From Planctomycetota bacterium (GTDB lineage Bacteria > Planctomycetota > UBA8742 > SKZP01), in the NCBI GenBank assembly GCA_007127275.1, contig SKZP01000399.1, positions 1 to 8,744 of the forward strand: a stretch of 8,744 nucleotides of DNA. The letters are read 5' to 3'. The notes below the pieces were generated by a model. That model searched no databases and was not told the DNA's origin. It worked only from the letters and a program-made list of their open reading frames with translations. Below, one piece after another: positions 5,417 to 8,744 of the stretch. The position numbers and the translations under genes were made by a program. The stretch's first letter is position 1. Every line of letters starts with the position of its first letter.

Positions 5417-7888
5417 TTACTCCGCCTCAATGAGGCGAAGGCGCTCGTGATTGAGCAGCGCGAGGAAGGTGCGACGCTCGGGGACCTCGACAGTGGTGTC
5501 CTCGGCGGGGAGTTCGACGTCGTCGCCGGTTGCAAAGGATTCGCCGGGGTAGCGGTTGCCGGATGACTCGGCGGTGAGGGCGTCGGGGAGTTGAAAAACG
5601 TAGAGGTGGCCCTCAACGTTGCCGTCGAGCTCGCTCGGCCAGGGGATGTCGCTTTCGCGCTTGCCGGTGTGAACGTTGAAGCGCAACAGGGCGGTACGGG
5701 TCGGCACGAAGACGGCCTCGTGGGTGACGACACCGCGGCCGGTGACGAAGTTCGCATCTTCCAGCTCACGGGCGTTGAGGGCGTAGCGGGTTGACTCGTG
5801 CCGAACGCTGTTCGGTAAGGTCATGTTGCGGGAGTCGGCACGCAGATCCAGCATGCGCACGCGACTGCGCCCCTGCAGGATCAAGGCGTCGTCGACCACG
5901 CCGAGCATGTATTCGAGGTCGGCGACCTCGCGGTCGGTGCTCGGGAACTGGCGAAGAAAGTCGCCGGTGCGGCCAAGCATCACTAGCAGGCGCTTGCTGT
6001 CCATGGGGGCGAAGTAGGTGACGCCGCGGTGGCTGATCGGCGCGTTGTTTGCCCAGCCGGCTTCGTCGTCGTCGTTGATGACGACGCCGCCGCGGGGTTG
6101 CGTGCCTTCGCGGCGCTTGTACTTGAAGGTCCAGCGAATGGTACCGGTCAGCGCGTCAAGGGCGGAAACGGCGCCGGCATTGGTTTGCACAAACAGCATC
6201 CCGCCGTCGTAGATCGGCGGCGCAAGAGCTCCCGTGGCGGGGGCGCTGCCGCGAAAGCGGCTCGTTTCGGCAAGGCGCGTGGCGACGCGTTGGTACCACT
6301 GCACCTCGCCGGTGTCGGCGTCGTAGGCAATGGCGAAGTAGCCCATCTCCTGTTCGGAATGGTGCCGCGCGGCGACGTAGATGTTGCCGCCGCCGGTCGC
6401 TGGGGCGGGGCTCAACGTAAGGCTTTGCAGAAAGTCGGAGTGCGATTCGTTGACGTCGTGCGCATTCGTCGGCGTAACCCACCGTACCGCGCCTTGGCTG
6501 CCGAGCGGGTAGCAGGCGAGCACGTCGCCGGGACGTTGGGAGCGAGCGTCGGTTTGCAGGTTGCCCGGTTGATAGACGGTGTAAATGTTGTCGCGGTAAA
6601 TCACCGGCGCGTAGGTCTGCGGTTCCGTTGTGCGCATACGGATCACGCCGCGCGGGTCTTGTTGCGCATCCGGCGTCGAGGGCAACAGGCGGGAGATATT
6701 GCCGACAAAACGCCGCTGCACCGCCGTCGAGCCGCGATCTCCCTCGGCAAGATCCAACAGGTACATCTGCAGCGGCCCGTGCACCGCAAGGCGGCCGTCG
6801 TAGACCGCCGGCGAAAGGGTGAACAGATTGCGCTGGGCGCGTGGGTTGCCACCGCGCATTTGCTGCATGTGGAAACGTTGCATGTTGCGCTGGTTGTCGT
6901 TGGCCTGGAAGAACGGCGTCAGGTCCACCGGCGGATGCACGTGGGTAAGGCGCTGAAAGTGCGGCGCCGGCCTCGTTCCTTGGTTGTTGCCGCGCGGATG
7001 GGTAAGGCCGCGGGGCTCGATCCACGGCGTGTGCGCGAGAAAACGCTCGGCGAGCTTCTCCGGTTCAAGCAACTCGACGAGGTTCGCGTAGCGCTCCCGC
7101 CCCACGGTCACCGAGTAGCCGTCGTAGCGCCGCCGCGCTTCGCGCACCGTTTCGTCGAAGCCGGCCATGTCGCCGAGTGCGTAGTAGGTCGCGGCAAGCT
7201 GCACAATGCGGATGGGCTCGCGGGCAAACGAGGCCTGCGCGAACTCGAGCATCCGTTCCCAGTAGTAGGCGGCACTTTGGAAATCAGCCGCTTCGAAGGC
7301 GAGCCGCGCCGCGAGGTCCATGGCCTCGGGGCCAACGCGTGCCGGCCAATATTCGTCGGCGACACGCTGTACCAACCGGCGCTCGCGCGTCTCGAGGGCT
7401 TCGCGCCAGAGCTGTTGAGCCTCGGGGCGAACCCGGTCGCGGTACCGGTTGCGGTAGGTGGCCGGCAACTCGTTGATGCGTCGCAGGCAGACCTCGCGCA
7501 GCGGCTTGAACGACTGGCCGTAGTAGCCCTCGCCGTGGGCGCGCGGCACCTCCTCCCAGGCGGCCATGGGCGTGTGCGGCTCCTGGCCGCCGGGCGGGTC
7601 GTACTGCCAGCGGTCTGCCTGCGCAATGAGCCGCATGTACGCATCCAGCGCGTCGTCGTAGCGTTCCCGCACCTCGAGCCGCCGCGCCTGCTCCAGCGAC
7701 TGCGCGAAGTCCGGCTCCTCGCCGACGTGTGTTGGGTTGTTCAGCTCCCGGGCGATGTCGCCGGGCGCGCGGTCGGCGTTGCGGTCCTCGCCGTGCAACG
7801 TCGCCGTCGGCGCGGCGCCGAGGCCGAGCAGCAACGCGGCAAGTCCCAAGGTGAACAACAGGCGCAAGGTGAAAGCGCTGGTCTGCAT
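5417..7888 (-). CDS. Secreted protein with helical N-terminal region and PQQ/WD40-like beta-propeller
   Basis: This 823-residue protein begins with a signal peptide: Arg9, a hydrophobic core at about 10-25, and a small-residue region AAPTA near 25-29. Residues 60-285 look alpha-helical and TPR-like, with repeated aromatic/Ala/Glu patterns such as LAFEAADFQSAAYYWERML (197-214) and LAATYYALGDMAGF. A Gln/Asn/Met-rich linker follows (about 303-353), then a propeller. Its best blades carry the motifs AYDADTGEVQW (521-531), ALDALTGTIRW (577-586) and RFNVHTGKR (735-743). These motifs are typical of PQQ-binding-like or BamB-like repeats, but I see no proof of quinone binding and no partner dehydrogenase domain. 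Periplasmic location and a scaffold or binding role are inferred. Planctomycetes carry many similar proteins. The ATG is preceded by only a weak GGAA. The beta-barrel gene lies 300 nt upstream on the same strand; co-transcription is uncertain. Confidence 0.85.
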   Translation of the reverse strand: MQTSAFTLRLLFTLGLAALLLGLGAAPTATLHGEDRNADRAPGDIARELNNPTHVGEEPDFAQSLEQARRLEVRERYDDALDAYMRLIAQADRWQYDPPGGQEPHTPMAAWEEVPRAHGEGYYGQSFKPLREVCLRRINELPATYRNRYRDRVRPEAQQLWREALETRERRLVQRVADEYWPARVGPEAMDLAARLAFEAADFQSAAYYWERMLEFAQASFAREPIRIVQLAATYYALGDMAGFDETVREARRRYDGYSVTVGRERYANLVELLEPEKLAERFLAHTPWIEPRGLTHPRGNNQGTRPAPHFQRLTHVHPPVDLTPFFQANDNQRNMQRFHMQQMRGGNPRAQRNLFTLSPAVYDGRLAVHGPLQMYLLDLAEGDRGSTAVQRRFVGNISRLLPSTPDAQQDPRGVIRMRTTEPQTYAPVIYRDNIYTVYQPGNLQTDARSQRPGDVLACYPLGSQGAVRWVTPTNAHDVNESHSDFLQSLTLSPAPATGGGNIYVAARHHSEQEMGYFAIAYDADTGEVQWYQRVATRLAETSRFRGSAPATGALAPPIYDGGMLFVQTNAGAVSALDALTGTIRWTFKYKRREGTQPRGGVVINDDDEAGWANNAPISHRGVTYFAPMDSKRLLVMLGRTGDFLRQFPSTDREVADLEYMLGVVDDALILQGRSRVRMLDLRADSRNMTLPNSVRHESTRYALNARELEDANFVTGRGVVTHEAVFVPTRTALLRFNVHTGKRESDIPWPSELDGNVEGHLYVFQLPDALTAESSGNRYPGESFATGDDVELPAEDTTVEVPERRTFLALLNHERLRLIEAE

Positions 7889-8188
7889 AGGTTCTGTTCC
7901 GCGTGCTCGAAGCCGAGAAGTGAACGAGAGGTCAAGCCAACCGACGGCGCACCGGCAACGTACGCGCCAGCCGACAACTCAGCATACCACAAGTAACGTA
8001 GCCGGTGCCCCTACTGCCGTAAAGACCCCTTCCCCACGCCCCCACGTTAACCGAGCGCAAGGCGACACACGTTCCACAATTCGCGAAGCCGGACCTGCGC
8101 ACAGGCCGACCCGGCGAGGCGACTGCTGTCGAACGCATTTGCTTGTTAGGCGTCCTGGAAACGTTGCGCGGCGCGAACTGCGCTTGGA
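7889..8188. other. Intergenic region upstream of the propeller-protein gene
   Basis: This 300-nt gap between two leftward genes has no supported coding sequence. It contains a -10-like TATGCT at 7981-7986 (minus strand) and, just upstream of that, four runs of four or five G on the minus strand (8008-8043). I see no T-tract terminator for the upstream barrel gene. Confidence 0.6.
7981..7986 (-). promoter_or_regulatory. Candidate extended -10 box for the propeller-protein gene
   Basis: On the minus strand, TGGTATGCT has the TGn extension plus TATGCT (4 of 6 consensus matches), and a start about 85 nt before the ATG would follow. No TTGACA-like -35 is at the right distance, which fits an extended -10 promoter but leaves little evidence overall. 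Confidence 0.3.
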
Positions 8189-8744
8189 TCAGAACGCGGC
8201 AAGCAGGTTGACCCGCAGCATAATCCCCTGGGTGAACGCCCCGCCGTCGGCCCACGTATCCTGTAGAAGGGGAATGCCCACTTCGAGTTCGGCGGCGGTT
8301 TGTTCGGAGAAGTCGAAGCGGCCGCCGGTGAAGATCAGGTGTGAAAACATGCCCGTGTTGACGTCGCGCTCGCCGTCCCAGTAGCCGAAACTCTCGAGCA
8401 TCAATACGTAATTCGCGTGCAATGACAGTGGTAGTTCGTGCGACTCGGCAAACGAGAACGCGAAGCCGGTACTGATTGTCCCTTGGCTTGGCGCGCGAAA
8501 TCTCTCGCGGTTCTCGTACAACGGGAAGCGGCCCACGGCGGAAAGAGAAATGGACAGCGAGTCGGTCACGCCGAGTCCGTAGGCCAGCTCGAGTAACGGG
8601 ACGAACGTGCCGGTGCCGTGTTGGATATGCTCATGCTCCTCGCCTTGGGCGCCGAGTTCATACGGATCCGCCTCAATGCGACCCAACGGCAGGCTCACGC
8701 CGAAGGCAAGCGTGAGTCGGTCGGCGTCGTCGAACACCGACCGC
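8189..8744 (-). CDS. Outer-membrane beta-barrel-like protein, C-terminal part (5' end outside window)
   Basis: The frame is open to the right edge (Arg-Ser-Val-Phe-Asp-Asp at the boundary), so the start lies beyond it; about 184 residues are visible. The sequence alternates polar and hydrophobic residues in strand-length stretches, for example RLTLAFGVSLPLGR, LLELAYGLGVTDSLSISLS and ELPLSLHANYVLML, with Gly/aromatic turns. It ends MLRVNLLAAF with a terminal Phe, the usual C-terminal signature recognised by the BAM machinery. It resembles the broad group of porin-like or phenol-degradation MetA-type barrels, but no specific family or substrate can be assigned. A short acidic, His-containing loop, GEEHEHIQHG, might contact metal; this is speculation. 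The propeller gene follows 300 nt downstream on the same strand. Confidence 0.75.
   Translation of the reverse strand, partial: RSVFDDADRLTLAFGVSLPLGRIEADPYELGAQGEEHEHIQHGTGTFVPLLELAYGLGVTDSLSISLSAVGRFPLYENRERFRAPSQGTISTGFAFSFAESHELPLSLHANYVLMLESFGYWDGERDVNTGMFSHLIFTGGRFDFSEQTAAELEVGIPLLQDTWADGGAFTQGIMLRVNLLAAF

Noticed and set aside
6029..7996. A 655-codon open frame on the plus strand opposite the propeller-protein gene
   Set aside because: Its product is low-complexity in Arg, Val, His and Gly, lacks any recognisable domain, and mirrors the GC-rich codon bias of the minus-strand gene, which has a signal peptide and propeller motifs. It is a shadow frame.
1..8744. Search for CRISPR arrays, insertion sequences, toxin-antitoxin or phage defence genes, tRNA and rRNA
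   Set aside because: No regularly spaced direct repeats, transposase-like motifs, short overlapping toxin-antitoxin-like pairs, tRNA cloverleaf or rRNA-like stretches were recognised. The named genes are housekeeping or envelope genes.

Overview
The window is a GC-rich bacterial chromosome segment with ordinary, tightly spaced genes, recognisable Shine-Dalgarno sites and several GTG starts. The large secreted protein with a helical N-terminal half and a PQQ/WD40-like propeller is of a kind especially common in Planctomycetota, and the palindromes between convergent genes also fit such genomes. I therefore favour a planctomycete, possibly Pirellulales, with moderate confidence; no rRNA or clade-specific marker is present to settle it.

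Layout from left to right: (1) 1-42, the last 13 codons of a rightward gene; (2) 43-168, a convergent intergenic gap holding two mirror-image hairpins (REP/BIME-like); (3) purQ on the minus strand (169-1020); (4) a 401-nt divergent intergenic region with a candidate -10 box and a 5'-leader hairpin; (5) a rightward block: a 70-aa membrane-anchored acidic protein (1422-1634), a Nudix hydrolase of the ADP-ribose pyrophosphatase type (1743-2324) and a NifS-like cysteine desulfurase (2348-3490); (6) a 330-nt convergent gap with a third REP-like hairpin and a possible terminator; (7) a leftward block: aspartate kinase (3821-5182), an 823-aa secreted propeller protein (5417-7888) and the C-terminal part of an outer-membrane beta-barrel-like protein that runs off the right edge (8189-8744).

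Functionally the window mixes housekeeping metabolism (purine synthesis, nucleotide-sugar clean-up, sulfur mobilisation, the entry step to Lys/Thr/Met) with two cell-envelope proteins. Only the Nudix and desulfurase genes are close enough (23 nt apart) to suggest a shared transcript; the rest look like separate units. I found no mobile element, CRISPR array, phage gene, defence system, tRNA or rRNA. The items most worth a second look are the palindromic elements confined to the two convergent junctions, the small acidic membrane protein with its structured leader, and the GCCAC/GTGGC-rich leader of the aspartate kinase gene. I see no convincing new multi-gene system here.
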